Positions 24,501 through 32,428 are shown, numbered from the stretch's first letter. The stretch: 64,000 nucleotides of DNA from Aquatica leii (GCA_035610365.1 CM069432.1:165662035-165726034), one strand, 5' to 3'. The notes: a model not told the origin generated them from the letters alone. Translations and numbers: made by a program.

Positions 24501-27500
24501 TTTTCTTAATTTATATTGAATAAAATCAAAAAACTAAAAGTAACAGTGGACATTATCACCAGAGTAGAGATAGACATTCTGATCAAAAATAACCAAAGTT
24601 AAATGTTATCACCAAGATAGGCATTGTAACCGAGGTGGCTGCTGGAACCAGATGTAGTAGTAGGCGTTCTGACCAGGGTGGGAGCTACGACTAGAAGTTA
24701 GAGTAAGCATTGTCATCAAAAACTATTAGTGGGCTTTATGACCGCGGTGGCCGATACAACATTAGAATAGAAAAACGTCGGATTAGCGTTTTGACCAGTA
24801 AGCGTTGTGACTCTTTAGAATATCTAAGATTTATGTTTAGAAAAAAAACGCTCTACATCTACAAATATGATTGAAACGTACTTTATGTTGCAATTATCAC
24901 TGTACCTTCAACAATATTTCTTAATAGTATCATCTTAATAATAATCTTCTTATTTAGGAAATCAATCATCTATTTTTATATTTTTTTATTGTTTTCAAAA
25001 ATATAATTGAAGATTTAATGATTGCAAATAAAAATTTACCCGACATAATTCCAAAACTGGCTATATTCAATTTTTTCTCCTAAATTCAAATTTGGCTTAT
25101 TAGTAATAATTTTTTTTAGAAATAAGGTAGTTAAATTATGTATTAATGTTGTTCAAATAGCTATTAACATGTCATCAAACGGTTTTCTGATAATTATTTG
25201 TTAAAATTGTTTCAACATTCCATAAATTAGATCACCAACCTGTTAAAAATTTGTATTGTTTTGTAAAATGACGAGTGTGTGTTTTGAGTGATAATAACTA
25301 TGAGAACCGATAAAAACAGTACCTAATCATGTCACGTAAATGTGTAAACAATACGAACAGTTTTTAGTATATGTTTGTAGAGAGTTAACTACTAAACATC
25401 AAAAACGATGTTTTACTATGTTAATAAAAATGCCTAATTACGCTGTAAAGTAAGGAATCAATATAAACAGTGAGCACCCCGTATGTATTGTTGTGTTTCT
25501 TGTGCAAATTGTCTTTCACAGTAAATAAAAATTCCCGTTTATATATTCTCTTTGCATTACTTATGATGTAGCTGGAACAAAAATCTATTGTGATAATCTT
25601 CCAGTTTTTATGCCACTAAAAGAATCAATTGAAAAAAATGACGACATTGCTTCTACTATTCATATAAAGTTTATTCCTTACGATCTCACTCAGCCAGATT
25701 TGATTACAGAGACACCACTAAACAATTTAACTTATGGTTTAAACTCAAATAAAAGCAAAGCCGAGCTTTCCGGTTATAATTGAAAAGTTAAAATTTATTG
25801 AAACACCGCGTAAAAATTAGTCATTTTAATAGAAACCTTTGAGAACGTAAAAACAAACCTGACGGATTCTTTATTGTTGCATCTAATTTTTTTTTAAAGC
25901 AGTTCTATTGCATAATAGCAATGCATTGTCTTTAATTTTTAACGCATATTCAGTTTACCAGAAATAGTCTTTTAAAATTGTGTTTTAACGATACGAATAG
26001 AATATATATGTTCAGATTTAAAATTCATAGTTTTCTTACTAGGAATACAATTGGGATTTACAAATTACTACTGTTTTTTTGTGCAAATGGGACAATCACG
26101 TTAAATAGCAACATAATATAGTCAAAAGTATAAATAGAACAAATATCTTATAGAAAACCTAATGAACAGAAACAAAATCTATTTGCTATTTTGCAAATAT
26201 AATGTTACAGCTAATAAATATTTTTGTAAAAGACATGGTATAAACTTTTCAGCCCATAAAACCAAAATTTACAAAAATTTGCAAAATCAAAACAAAGGAG
26301 AGCATATTTGTGAGTCTTAAAATTCGACAATTAATGAATGACAGCGGCTTCAATGCGGTTCTTCAAGAAAAAAGAAAATTGATGTAGAATTATTTCTTGC
26401 TTCCTGAGCAACAACAAAATGGAGAATTTCAAAAATGTTGTCGATGAAATGTTGACACCTTACCATAAAAATCGACATAAAAACAATAAATCAAGATTGC
26501 TTATTTGTGATTATGGATTGTAATAGGCGTAATTAATATTTGTTGAGTTATAAAATTAGTCTTCTCTCAATTTCTGCAATTCTATTTCCACCTAGTGCAC
26601 GGCATGTTAAATTTAAAATATTTATTGACTTTTGGCTAAAATTACCAAGAGTAAAGTTGCTATTTGTTGTTGTTAGTTTGTTAAAATTCATATCGAATTA
26701 AAGATTTTCTTTGTATAATTTTTCTTATTTCAGTGACTAGTGATATTGTGTTGCAACACATTTGCAGTTATTTTTTATATATATTATTTATAAATGTAGA
26801 TCTCTACATCTGCAAAAAGTAATTAGATTATAAGTTGTATTTAAATACAAATCACGAGCGTAATATAAAAAAATACGTAAAACTAATTAAAAAAAAAAGA
26901 AAATAATAAGAAAATATTTTTTCCGTCGATCGTTCATTAATACTTGTATTAACGTATAATAATGTATCAAAAGTAGTGCGGTAATAGCCCCTATTACCGC
27001 ACTACTTTTAAACCAATGAAATCAACGAATTAACGCTCGATTTCTTTCTAACCAATAAAATCGTAGAAGAGAATTAAGATTTTTATGAGGTTACGTATAT
27101 CGTATTAGTTAGCGTTTTTAAATAAAAAATTCACCTGTGCATTATTATAATTAAACATTTCCAATTATTGTAGGTTAAGTAACCTAATCACTAAAATGAA
27201 AACAAAATGATATACTTTGGAGTTACCAAGATGCTAAAAGAAGCTGATAAATAAAGTCCTTATTAACAATAATTGCGGTCTACATCATCTGACTATTTTA
27301 TGAGCACACAAATTGTCAATTGGTTTTTATCGATGATTTTCAGTTGTTTTTACGGAGCCTTCCTGATATCAAAGTTGTGATGTTTGTATATTATATAAAA
27401 TGGTATATAAAAATTATTATAAACAGATTTTAGGTTATTACATAAATAACAACGTATATTTTGTATAAACTAATACTTATCATATAACTGTGTTGTAGTG

Positions 27501-30500
27501 ATACTCGTGTACTTCTTTTGCATACATACCGAAAACATTACGTATTTATAAAAATAAGACAAAGAGCATTTAGTTATCGTTACTTTCTTCGACATTACCT
27601 TCTTCATCTAAGCAACTACTTCTCTGACATTTGCACTAATTTGTAAAACATTGCTCACTATGCTTTGCTACACTACATATGAACTTTTATCAGATTCAAA
27701 TTCTATCGATAAGTTGCTGAACAGCATTTTTTTAGTAAATCATAGACTAACAAGATTAACTAACAATTGTGTTACTAAAATTCAGCTTTTTGCATGCTGT
27801 TTATTTAAAAACTACAATGTGGCACATTATGTTATGGTTAATATGACAAATCTATAATACCAACAAACGATTATGAATTTCTCGTATGTACTGAAACGTT
27901 CGAGAAATTATTTGCAAATGCAAGAACCTTCTAGAAGCTGTTATCCATCTTCTAGAAGATGTACCGAAAAATAGGGAACGCTCGAGAAGGATTTCCGTAT
28001 GTGTATATATAGCAACGAGACAGATCGTAGGTCAGTTATTGCTGGAATGCGAATGCAGCAGTGTTAAGAAGAGTATCAAGTGGAAATAAATCGTTAGCAC
28101 GCGTGTGTCTACATAAATATACCGAGAATAATCGTGTACGTGATTTTTAGTGTAAACAAGTGTGAAGCTATCCGAGGACCTTATCTTATCTTCTTGTAAG
28201 TGATATAAATTATAGTGTAAGTGTTTTTATTAAATATTAGATTTTATTAGTTCGGTTAATTTAAAAGTGTACATATTTCTAGAATAAGTAAACATACTTT
28301 TTAGTCGTTATAAATAAATTAGTTTTTAATAAATAGTTTCGCAACAGTACATACCAGATTCTTTTCTTTAAATTGCCATTACGTAAATATTGTTATAAAC
28401 AAAAGTAACACAACAATATGATCGAAAATATATATTTAATCTATAAGTAGGTGAACTAGTTTCTTCTCTCTAAAGCCATCATTCATTAGCGACAACACTA
28501 AACTAGAATTCGTGGCATTCTTTGTACTCAAACCCAATCTGTCGTAAGAATTTGTTTATGACATCTGACATCATGACAACTCAAGTCTACAAACTATGGA
28601 CATAATATAAAGTTTATCAATTGAATCTTTAAACAATAACAAGAAACATTTTTTAACAATATTTCTTTCTGGTAAGATATGTATATTTTTTATGTTAATG
28701 ACTTAGTTAACAAGCAAAATTAGCACATTTTAAGTGACTAAAGTTTACGATTCACATGGGTGTTATAAAAAAAATGTATACCAAAGCTTTAAACTGGAAG
28801 CATCATCAGTTAGACGCTGCGGGAGATGCGCAAACGGTTAATGATAAAGGGTATCGTGACTTGATAAGCCAGCTTTTTGTTCCTGGATAGTATAAATCTT
28901 AAAAACACTTTGGTCACATAACGATGCCATTTGCTACACATTAATAGAGATTATAAAATTTGACCTAATTAAAATAATTAAAAAACTTACAAAGATATTT
29001 TTCCATATAAACGATACAATAAAATAAAAGAAAGAAACAGAGGAGAAAAATACATAGTTACATCTTGATGCGTTAAGTGCCTTATATTTTTGTGCTTTTA
29101 ATTTGGAAAACTACAATTTTCTAGAAATATTTTTGGATTCGTTTAACCAACGTCAATTTCTTTTTAAATTTTTGAGAAAAAATTTTGATTTTATAATTAG
29201 ATCTTTTATTGTATTCCAATGACGCACTAAAATTTTATTCTTATCTTCTAAAATTTTTATTAAAACAGATTTTCAAAAATTGAGTAAGTTTGTATAAATA
29301 CGATTGTTAGGAAAAGTCAAAATAATATAGATACGGATGCAATTCAATAAAGTTGAATAGCCCTGGATGAATGGAATATTATTACAGCATTGTATATATT
29401 TCGATAAACTATCTTAGTGAATAACATTTTTTTTTAATTTTAAATATTTAGATGTGTACAAACTTAATTTATATATATTATAACTTCTAACACAATTACA
29501 TTATAAAGATCGTAGCATGTTGGTAGTTGAATTTGAAAAGTAACTATATCAGTAAAATTGCAAAAATTACTACCAAAGAGAACAGTGGGCTCGCTAACCA
29601 CGAGATGGCGTTGATCACAACACTTTTATATATTATTTTTTACATTTACAACGTGTTAATGTTTATACTAATATTCTAATTCGTTCAAATGGCTATACCG
29701 AGTGCCTATGTTATAACATTTAAAATGATATAATTTTATATTTAATATATGTATACTATACATCATCTCAAATAGCTAAATCCTAATATAACTATAAATA
29801 AAAAAGATTAAATGATTTAAAAATATATCGAAAGTTTTAATTATTAAACAATAAAACAAATTCTTTTACTTATTTTTTTGTTTCCGTTGATCTCGTCAAG
29901 ATTACATAGTTCTTATGTAAATATTATATAAAAGTATTTCGTAAGTTATCCGAATTACGGTAAACTTTATGCAGATCGCAAAGAAAACATTATGCAATAC
30001 AGTACGTAGAAATAATTAAAAAGAAAAAGAATGTGATCAAAAAGTAATAATTACCGGATAAACTCCAATTACAAATGCCGAATGCGCTTTCACTCTTGGA
30101 GGTGCATTTTTCATTATATAACGAAGAGTATCGATGAACATATACAAGATAACCATCACGGCAAATGCACCAAAAGTAACTAAAGCTATTCCATACCAAC
30201 TAATAGCTGAAAAACAAAAAAAGCATCAGTTTCTGTTAAATTAAAGTAAGTGAAAAATGACGTCAAAGTGTAGGTATGTAAATAAAAGAAAAATCGAAAA
30301 AAAAACATAAAAAAACAGTTAAACAAATTTTATTTATGCATACTTAATTTAATGTGTTTTATACAAAATAATTGCATTTACAGTAAACAGTAAACAATAT
30401 TCATTGTTTAATTTACGATTAGTCGTGTTTACACAATTCTCGGTAAGATAGCAGGAAAGAAAGTATATCCGAAAGTGAAAGTTAACCTGCCGTAATAAAA

Positions 30501-30797
30501 TCGACACAAAAAAGAAAAATTGTAGAATCTGATGTTATGTAGGTCAATTATGTAAATAAAAATTTACTATTTATATTTATGTAAAATTTTTATCAAACTA
30601 ACATAACACAATAATTGTATTAGAACCGTTCATATAGACGGTGAAGTAATCTATTTACCTGATAAATACTCTGGAGTTGAAGGTACTATATCTGGACACG
30701 ATAGATTATTGTAGTTCCTAATTTTGGCAAATTTGGAAAATCCGTATCTTTTTAGTTGTTCTGCTACAACCTCGTTTGCAACAAAATCCTCGTCCAT
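3634..30797 (-). CDS. Osta: Organic solute transporter alpha-like membrane protein, six-exon gene
   Basis: Six exons splice in frame (139, 152, 239, 97, 253 and 269 nt) into 382 residues plus a stop, with GT-AG at every junction. The family (Solute_trans_a; OSTalpha/TMEM184) are plasma-membrane proteins; the vertebrate member is one half of a bile-acid and steroid exporter. Seven hydrophobic stretches lie near residues 48-74, 87-110, 116-141, 180-206, 213-240, 250-277 and 289-312. A cysteine cluster (APCCCWPCCSC) lies near 159-169, where family members have a palmitoylation-type motif. The C-terminal tail of about 70 residues is Ser/Thr/Asn-rich and poorly conserved. The start is the ATG at 30797, the only Met that opens this frame ahead of the NNLSCPDIVPSTPEYL segment. 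Length fits insect members. Introns are 451 bp, 12.7 kb, 12.7 kb, 104 bp and 55 bp; the two long ones are full of transposons. The family call is firm. One-to-one orthology with fly Osta is inferred. Confidence 0.9.
3958..4210 (-). CDS. Osta: OSTalpha-like gene, exon 5 (TM5-TM6)
   Basis: The acceptor is a T-run ending TTTAG and the donor GTAAGT. It codes SLYQINYIYVQPVIVAS, the IFIGIWSMSM helix, and the FSKFIALQLVLMSSKLQ segment typical of the family's sixth helix. Confidence 0.9.
4315..4411 (-). CDS. Osta: OSTalpha-like gene, exon 4 (TM4)
   Basis: A 97-nt exon with acceptor TTGTTTTAG and donor GTAAGT. It codes NRLRYLRILVLQLPIVQG followed by LVYMTLLVLWAERE, the fourth membrane helix. It contains no ATG-initiated reading frame of useful length; it was found by following splice sites between exons 3 and 5. 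Confidence 0.88.
4412..6817. other. Intron 3 of the OSTalpha-like gene, left part
   Basis: AT-rich intronic DNA. No coding similarity or repeat termini could be recognised. Confidence 0.5.
6818..6998 (+). repeat. LTR-like fragment related to the gypsy LTR at 8658-9064
   Basis: On the plus strand this matches the 3' half of the LTR at 8658-9064 read on the minus strand. It shares a TCGGTTTAAATAA block, then ACGTGCTTTTAATGTAAACA, then CTTAAATA, and ends TTGTTACA. The 5' part is not recognisable. It is an old, diverged LTR remnant in the opposite orientation to the element nearby. Confidence 0.4.
6999..8657. other. Intron 3, AT-rich, nothing recognised
   Basis: No coding similarity could be seen between the two LTR-like stretches, so there is no evidence that they bound one element. 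Confidence 0.45.
8658..9064 (-). repeat. 3' LTR of the Ty3/gypsy fossil
   Basis: A TG...CA-bounded 407-bp block preceded on the minus strand by a short purine-rich tract. It contains a TATA-like box near 8985 and several AATAAA-like signals. Confidence 0.65.
8658..10470 (-). mobile_element. Ty3/gypsy fossil: integrase region plus 3' LTR
   Basis: Minus-strand translations between about 10400 and 9740 show a gypsy-type (mdg1/412-like) integrase: catalytic-core text (ELYSDQSRNFES) followed by the C-terminal segment FLMAYRSSVYKST and the FQPGDMVWLYN motif. A 3' LTR of 407 bp follows at 8658-9064, starting TGAACCGTTC after a purine-rich AAGGGGCCAC tract and ending TTGTTACA. A TATA-like TATATAAAAAG is visible inside the LTR. 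Only the 3' part of the element remains; gag, protease, reverse transcriptase and 5' LTR are absent and the coding remnant is broken in several places. The LTR ends resemble the three solo LTRs in this window, so they are probably related families. It lies in intron 3, on the same strand as the host gene. Confidence 0.8.
10471..11108. other. Intron 3 spacer, nothing recognised
   Basis: AT-rich DNA between the gypsy fossil and solo LTR copy 1. Confidence 0.45.
11113..11569 (+). repeat. Solo LTR, copy 1 (Ty3/gypsy-type)
   Basis: A 457-bp block starting TGAAACGTTCGAG and ending CGTAACA, flanked on both sides by ATAT (11109-11112 and 11570-11573). A TATAAA-type box is followed by GTAGGTCAGTTATTG, a plausible initiator, and an AATAAA lies near the 3' end. 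It matches copies at 27892 and 32429 over its whole length. No internal region is attached, so it is a solo LTR left by recombination. Confidence 0.8.
11574..12327. other. Intron 3 spacer, nothing recognised
   Basis: AT-rich DNA. The 108-codon open frame inside it (from 11673) has no recognisable domain and a low-complexity Ile/Phe/Asn composition. Confidence 0.45.
12428..12470 (-). ncRNA. Degenerate hammerhead-ribozyme-like core, Penelope family 1
   Basis: The minus strand reads CCGATGA, A, GCCCC, loop, GTGGGC, GAAA, ACGTT, GGC. It aligns with the better copies at 39204 and 40985, but the first core box is CCGATGA instead of CUGAUGA. Confidence 0.5.
12727..13898 (-). pseudogene. Penelope-like reverse transcriptase / GIY-YIG endonuclease remnant
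   Basis: Minus-strand coding sequence from DVTSLFTKVPIEDSL to a TAG at 12727-12729. Reverse transcriptase motifs are clear: GAAMSSPLSPVVANIFM and WFRYVDDTFIVW (YVDD catalytic Asp pair), then FLDVLVTRKPDG. After a linker comes IPCSCGLV and IGETGGSVITRISEHD, the GIY-YIG-type nuclease, and the C-terminal ENIEIIKHPNNFN signature of Penelope proteins. The N-terminal half is missing. The residues MIAIEVIGMFDDF upstream of DVTSLFT are not protein: they are the antisense of the same C-terminal region carried by the inverted partner. One in-frame stop separates the two enzyme parts. The copy is dead but not very old. Confidence 0.85.
14488..14778 (+). repeat. Unclassified interspersed repeat R1, copy A
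   Basis: About 290 bp that aligns to 44611-44880. Shared blocks include AATTTTTCTATT, TTTTATTTTATTGATTA, CAGTTCGGGTGCT, TTTAGACAA and CAAACGAGTTCTTTAAA. No coding sequence, TIR or poly(A) tail could be seen. Confidence 0.6.
14779..15089. other. Intron 3 spacer, nothing recognised
   Basis: AT-rich DNA between repeat R1 copy A and the LINE. Confidence 0.4.
15090..17000 (+). mobile_element. LINE (non-LTR retrotransposon), decayed
   Basis: Plus-strand translations show, in order: NEEKVMEIIKKVKKEISEK (pre-RT linker), VTLLSTEYKLYATVLQGRL and QKEIEERNLVPDGQ (RT), VAQFIDLKNHF, GLILGCPLSPNLFAVY, LAYTDDIVLVAKEE (YADD box as YTDD), NTEKTKIMVF, and a C-terminal zinc knuckle MCRLCGEETEDLKHMRN with its last Cys. 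Codons are Lys/Glu/Arg-rich and purine-biased. Several frame breaks and stops separate the pieces, and an AT microsatellite sits between DGQ and the next RT motif. The 3' end is a TGTAATGTAATGTAA tail near 16976-16995. No endonuclease domain is visible, so the element is 5' truncated. Clade is uncertain. It ends about 90 bp from exon 3 of the host gene. Confidence 0.8.
15508..15556. repeat. (AT)n microsatellite inside the LINE
   Basis: About 24 AT dinucleotides lie in the reverse transcriptase region of the LINE, replacing residues that normally follow the PDGQ motif. It creates Ile-Tyr open frames on both strands that are not genes. Confidence 0.95.
17093..17331 (-). CDS. Osta: OSTalpha-like gene, exon 3 (TM2-TM3, Cys cluster)
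   Basis: The acceptor is CTTTATAG and the donor GTAAGA. It codes IIGLATLCATIVPRSQ, then AEAVTQGIFMVGMYQLFCLF, the YCGGEAELI segment and the CCCWPCCSC cluster. This is the most diagnostic exon of the family. It lies 12.7 kb downstream of exon 2 and only about 90 bp past the end of a LINE remnant. Confidence 0.9.
17332..18019. other. Intron 2, start of the 12.7-kb intron (3' side)
   Basis: AT-rich DNA without recognisable features apart from the acceptor side of exon 3. Confidence 0.4.
18020..18880 (-). pseudogene. hAT-type transposase remnant
   Basis: Minus-strand translations read VWLVVDKTTDDVAM, then KLTAPEYGSPHLLVCKVLEK, then FYILHFTCLVHDLNRIAKH, then LDAGLLYVDNFFVNK, and finally an 81-codon open stretch LDTSGTLMNKTLPYYRRVLQ. 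The order DETTD-like block, CLAHGLNR-like block and WLDAA-like block is that of a hAT transposase core (CGGBP-associated type). Stops and frame changes are frequent. No terminal repeats were found. The remnant is older than the hAT next to it. Confidence 0.5.
19313..21678 (+). mobile_element. hAT transposon with intact ends and 8-bp target duplication
   Basis: The inverted repeats are CAGTGTTGCACAAC (19313) and GTTGTGCACCGCTG (ending 21678). The 8-bp target duplication TTATAAAC is perfect (19305-19312 and 21679-21686). Subterminal GGCCGC/GCGGCCC blocks lie at both ends. The element is 2366 bp, an autonomous length, with one transposase gene on the plus strand. It is inserted in intron 2 of the OSTalpha-like gene, antisense to it. 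The intact ends and flanks point to a fairly young insertion. Confidence 0.93.
19667..21512 (+). pseudogene. hAT transposase (GTF2IRD2/ZBED-type), recently inactivated
   Basis: The start is probably the Met of MSNKPQMKKRSLEDERR near 19703. A BED-type zinc finger follows (CIVCLICNQNINVPKEYNL, then H and H in KRHFETKHKD). Then come the AVDESTDITSTAQIFIF block with the first catalytic Asp, YHCIIHQQNL, YTEVRWLSRGKVLQRF, and the C-terminal dimerisation region ASTYICEQTFSIIK. The frame is open from 19667 to a TAA at 20588, continues in the same frame from 20612 to 20965, and resumes in another frame at 21162-21512. So there is one in-frame stop plus later damage. The hAT family cuts and pastes DNA with an RNase H-like DDE core; this copy should be inactive. 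Confidence 0.88.
21881..23809 (-). mobile_element. Tc1/mariner-type transposon with ~300-bp inverted repeats
   Basis: Left arm 21881-22188 and right arm 23508-23809 are long imperfect inverted repeats. The outer ends read TAGTGTATTTTAAGGTGT and, reversed, CAGTGCATTTT...AAGGTGT, each flanked by TA (21879-21880 and 23810-23811). Shared inner blocks include CTACAGAATGCACATTT, ATTGTAGCATTTAAAGTTC, GCGTGAGAATCA and GTCAGTTTGACATAAAG. The 1.9-kb element carries a transposase remnant on the minus strand. It is inserted in intron 2, about 200 bp from the hAT. Confidence 0.85.
22370..23251 (-). pseudogene. Tc1/mariner-type DDE transposase remnant
   Basis: The minus-strand N-terminal part reads GMSYQEIVDNFAAAHSDRLI and IPSKTTILKLYNYF (helix-turn-helix type). 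After a gap come RRVLARENTLRN, VTNNKCLGRYCEQFL, a QQD-W-LPHS-type catalytic block and a PLDFF-type block near 22390-22410. The order and final motif fit the insect transposase group whose C-terminus reads PRSPDLTPLDFFLWG. The frame is broken repeatedly. Confidence 0.6.
23810..24549. other. Intron 2 spacer, nothing recognised
   Basis: AT-rich DNA between the mariner-type element and a degenerate tandem repeat. Confidence 0.4.
24550..24810. repeat. Degenerate minisatellite, ~45-60 bp unit
   Basis: Five or so diverged units share a TAGGCRTT-TGACC-GGTGG-GCTACAACYAGA-GTAG pattern, for example GTAGGCGTTCTGACCAGGG and ATAGGCATTGTAACCGAGG. It is GC-richer than its surroundings. Confidence 0.55.
24811..25559. 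other. Intron 2 spacer, nothing recognised
   Basis: AT-rich DNA with no readable similarity. Confidence 0.4.
25560..26110 (+). pseudogene. Remnant of a repeated arthropod ORF family (KAVLLHN.NA motif)
   Basis: Broken plus-strand frames read SKAELSGYN, then FKAVLLHNSNALSLIF followed by NAYSVYQK, then DLKFIVFLLGIQLGFTNYYC and KWDN. These match in order the SKSELLGSRL, LKAVLLHNGN-LPSIP-A-SV and GDLKV-ALLLGLQ-G-TKYCCFLCEWDSR blocks of an uncharacterised protein family that is very abundant in arthropod genomes and behaves like a mobile ORF. Recognition is from memory. Function is unknown. The copy has many stops and frame changes. Confidence 0.5.
26111..26924. other. Intron 2 spacer
   Basis: AT-rich DNA. 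The first part may hold more of the preceding ORF remnant, but nothing can be read with confidence. Confidence 0.35.
26925..27080. repeat. Unclassified repeat R2, copy A, with a 19-bp-arm hairpin
   Basis: TTTTTTCCGTCGAT...TTAACGTATAATAATGTA and an AACCAATAAAAT block are shared with 37108-37262. Within copy A, 26969-26987 (AAAAGTAGTGCGGTAATAG) is perfectly inverted at 26991-27009 around CCC. Copy B lacks the hairpin core. Confidence 0.45.
27081..27887. other. Intron 2 spacer, nothing recognised
   Basis: AT-rich DNA before solo LTR copy 2. Confidence 0.4.
27892..28346 (+). repeat. Solo LTR, copy 2 (Ty3/gypsy-type)
   Basis: 455 bp, TGAAACGTTCGAG to TTCGCAACA, flanked by GTAC on both sides (27888-27891 and 28347-28350). 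Same family as copies 1 and 3. It lies in intron 2 of the OSTalpha-like gene, antisense to it. Confidence 0.82.
28778..28890 (+). pseudogene. Short mariner-type transposase fragment
   Basis: One plus-strand frame reads WKHHQLDAAGDAQTVNDKGY followed by RDLISQLFVPG and a stop. The AVTVN-ERYR-ML-NFF-P pattern is the region just before the second catalytic Asp in many insect Tc1/mariner-type transposases. It is too short to classify further. Confidence 0.35.
28891..30054. other. Intron 2, donor side, nothing recognised
   Basis: AT-rich DNA leading to the exon 2 donor. Confidence 0.4.
30055..30206 (-). CDS. Osta: OSTalpha-like gene, exon 2 (TM1-TM2)
   Basis: The acceptor is TTTTTCAG and the donor GTAATT. 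It codes ISWYGIALVTFGAF through SAFVIGVYP: the first membrane helix, a basic cytosolic loop (KNAPPRVKAH) and the start of TM2. The reading phase joins exons 1 and 3 exactly. Confidence 0.88.
30659..30797 (-). CDS. Osta: OSTalpha-like gene, exon 1 (start codon)
   Basis: It codes 46 residues from MDEDFVANEV to TPEYLS plus the first base of an Ala codon. The donor is GTAAAT just below 30659. The extracellular N-terminus carries the short C..D.VPSTPEYL motif that precedes the first membrane helix in insect relatives. Any 5' UTR exon or promoter above 30797 cannot be recognised. Confidence 0.85.
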
Positions 30798-31479
30798 CGC
30801 TCCTCAGTTTTTTAAAGTAATATCAACTGCACATTTTAAGAATGAAATTTTGTTTATTAATTTATTTAGTAACGAGGTATATTACACCATGTACTCAACA
30901 CGACTGATAATTTTCCCACTATCATTCAACGATGAGGTATCCGTGCAGGTATATTAAAACTGTTGATACACCGCTTTCTTTTTATCGAACGTACTTGAAC
31001 TAAACTTTTATAGAATCACAACGTAATCTTTTGGTAAACTGAATATAAATTTACAATTAATGTAGTAATCGATCGCGTTGCCAAGATGTATTGCTTGAAA
31101 AAACGTGAGTGACTAACTTGGCTTAAAAATTTACTGTTGAGAAATAATTAATTTTAACGTTAATAATCATTTTGCTAATGCATTTTTTAAATGTTATTGC
31201 TTTATCTATGTATCTACCGCCATAACATTTAAAAAAAAAAAGAAAACAAAATTATGAGATTGTAAATCTGAATGAAATTATTCATTTTTCTGTTTGCGTT
31301 CACGTAACCTATAGGTACATGACTTCTTTGAATATAATTTTTGCAGTTATCTTTTAATTGGCTTATTTTTTTAGTTATTATATGTATCTATGTATGTGTG
31401 TTTATATCTAGACATAATATAGCTATCTACTACTAAACGGATATTTTAAATAACACACAAAAGAATTTTTTTTATTATT
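30798..31479. other. Region upstream of the OSTalpha-like start codon
   Basis: It should hold the 5' UTR or promoter of the gene, but no core promoter element or upstream exon can be singled out by eye. Confidence 0.35.
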
Positions 31480-31830
31480 GAAATTATGATTATACGTTTA
31501 TATGAGTGCTTCTTAGGGTTTACTTTTGGGAATCAAATTATAAGCATTTTTAAGATCAACGAAAATATATTTCTTCTCTGACTACATTGTTTTTTTTAGT
31601 TGTTGTAGTACAAAGATGTTGTTAACGCACAACTTTTTTTTTGTAAAACCGCATGGATCCTTAGTAAACGTATTTTTTAAAACAAATTGCAATTTACTAC
31701 TTATAGTGGTAAGAGCTTTTTTTCAGTGTTTGTTGTAGATAGATATTAATTTTGTGACTAAAATATTTTTTTTGTATTTGAGCAATTCGTATGGTATGAC
31801 TGCAAGATACTGACACCTTTTCATTTATTT
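31480..31830 (-). pseudogene. LINE reverse transcriptase fragment
   Basis: A single minus-strand frame, with a few stops, reads ALTTISSKLQFVLKNTFTKD, PCGFTKKKLCVNNIFVLQQL, then KKYIFVDLKNAYNLIPKSK. It matches the QSGFRKGRSC-DNIF-LQQ and F-A-VDLEKAYD-VPR blocks (RT fingers and palm) of RTE/I-type LINEs. Only this part of the RT remains. It lies about 0.7 kb upstream of the host start codon. Confidence 0.65.
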
Positions 31831-32239
31831 ATTAATTTTAAAACTAATTCTGTTTCTTTGTTGGTGATTTCAGATTTCGTATTTGTATACAGTGTAGCAT
31901 TGCTTTCAACACAGTGTTGCACTTTGTATTTTATTAGCAGTTGTTCGACTGGTACAAATCGTTATAGACTTTAAATTTCTACCGTTTGCTGATATTATTT
32001 TAAATTTAAAACATTATCTATTAGAGCTTCAGCAAGATGAAAAAAACTTATCACGTCATAATTTATTATGCGCTTGAAAGTTACTTAAGTGTTATTTCAG
32101 AATTTGTTATTTTTATTTTATGCGCATATTACATGATAGATTTTTATTATCTTTCGAGAAGTATACGTTTGCTTTATGTTGAAGTGCAATACCTATTATG
32201 GTACTTTTTTCGTTCTTACAAGAAGATTACAATTTTCAA

Positions 32240-32392
32240 GCGTTACAAAAATTAAGATGCATGAGTGGAGTAGTAGTACGTGATAACCGGTATAGGAGGA
32301 AAGTTACACTAGTAGCCGAAAAGAATGACGCCGGAGTATTAGAACTCATTTCACGTAAAACTGGAAACGTCAAACATTTTTCGCGCACCTAG
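32240..32392 (+). CDS. Unrecognised coding-like ORF
   Basis: The frame reads LQKLRCMSGVVVRDNRYRRK, then VTLVAEKNDAGVLELISRKT, GNVKHFSRT and TAG. The even mix of charged and hydrophobic residues differs from the Phe/Ile/Lys/Asn runs of random frames here, so it may be a real fragment. I do not recognise the family. It ends about 35 bp before solo LTR copy 3. No splice site or start is convincing. Confidence 0.25.
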   Translation, partial: ALQKLRCMSGVVVRDNRYRRKVTLVAEKNDAGVLELISRKTGNVKHFSRT

Positions 32393-32428
32393 TGTAGTAC
32401 CAACATTTTTGTTAACGATGTAACATAC

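Noticed and set aside
28795-28830. TCATCAG as another hammerhead core
   Set aside because: No helix II or GAAA box follows at a workable distance.
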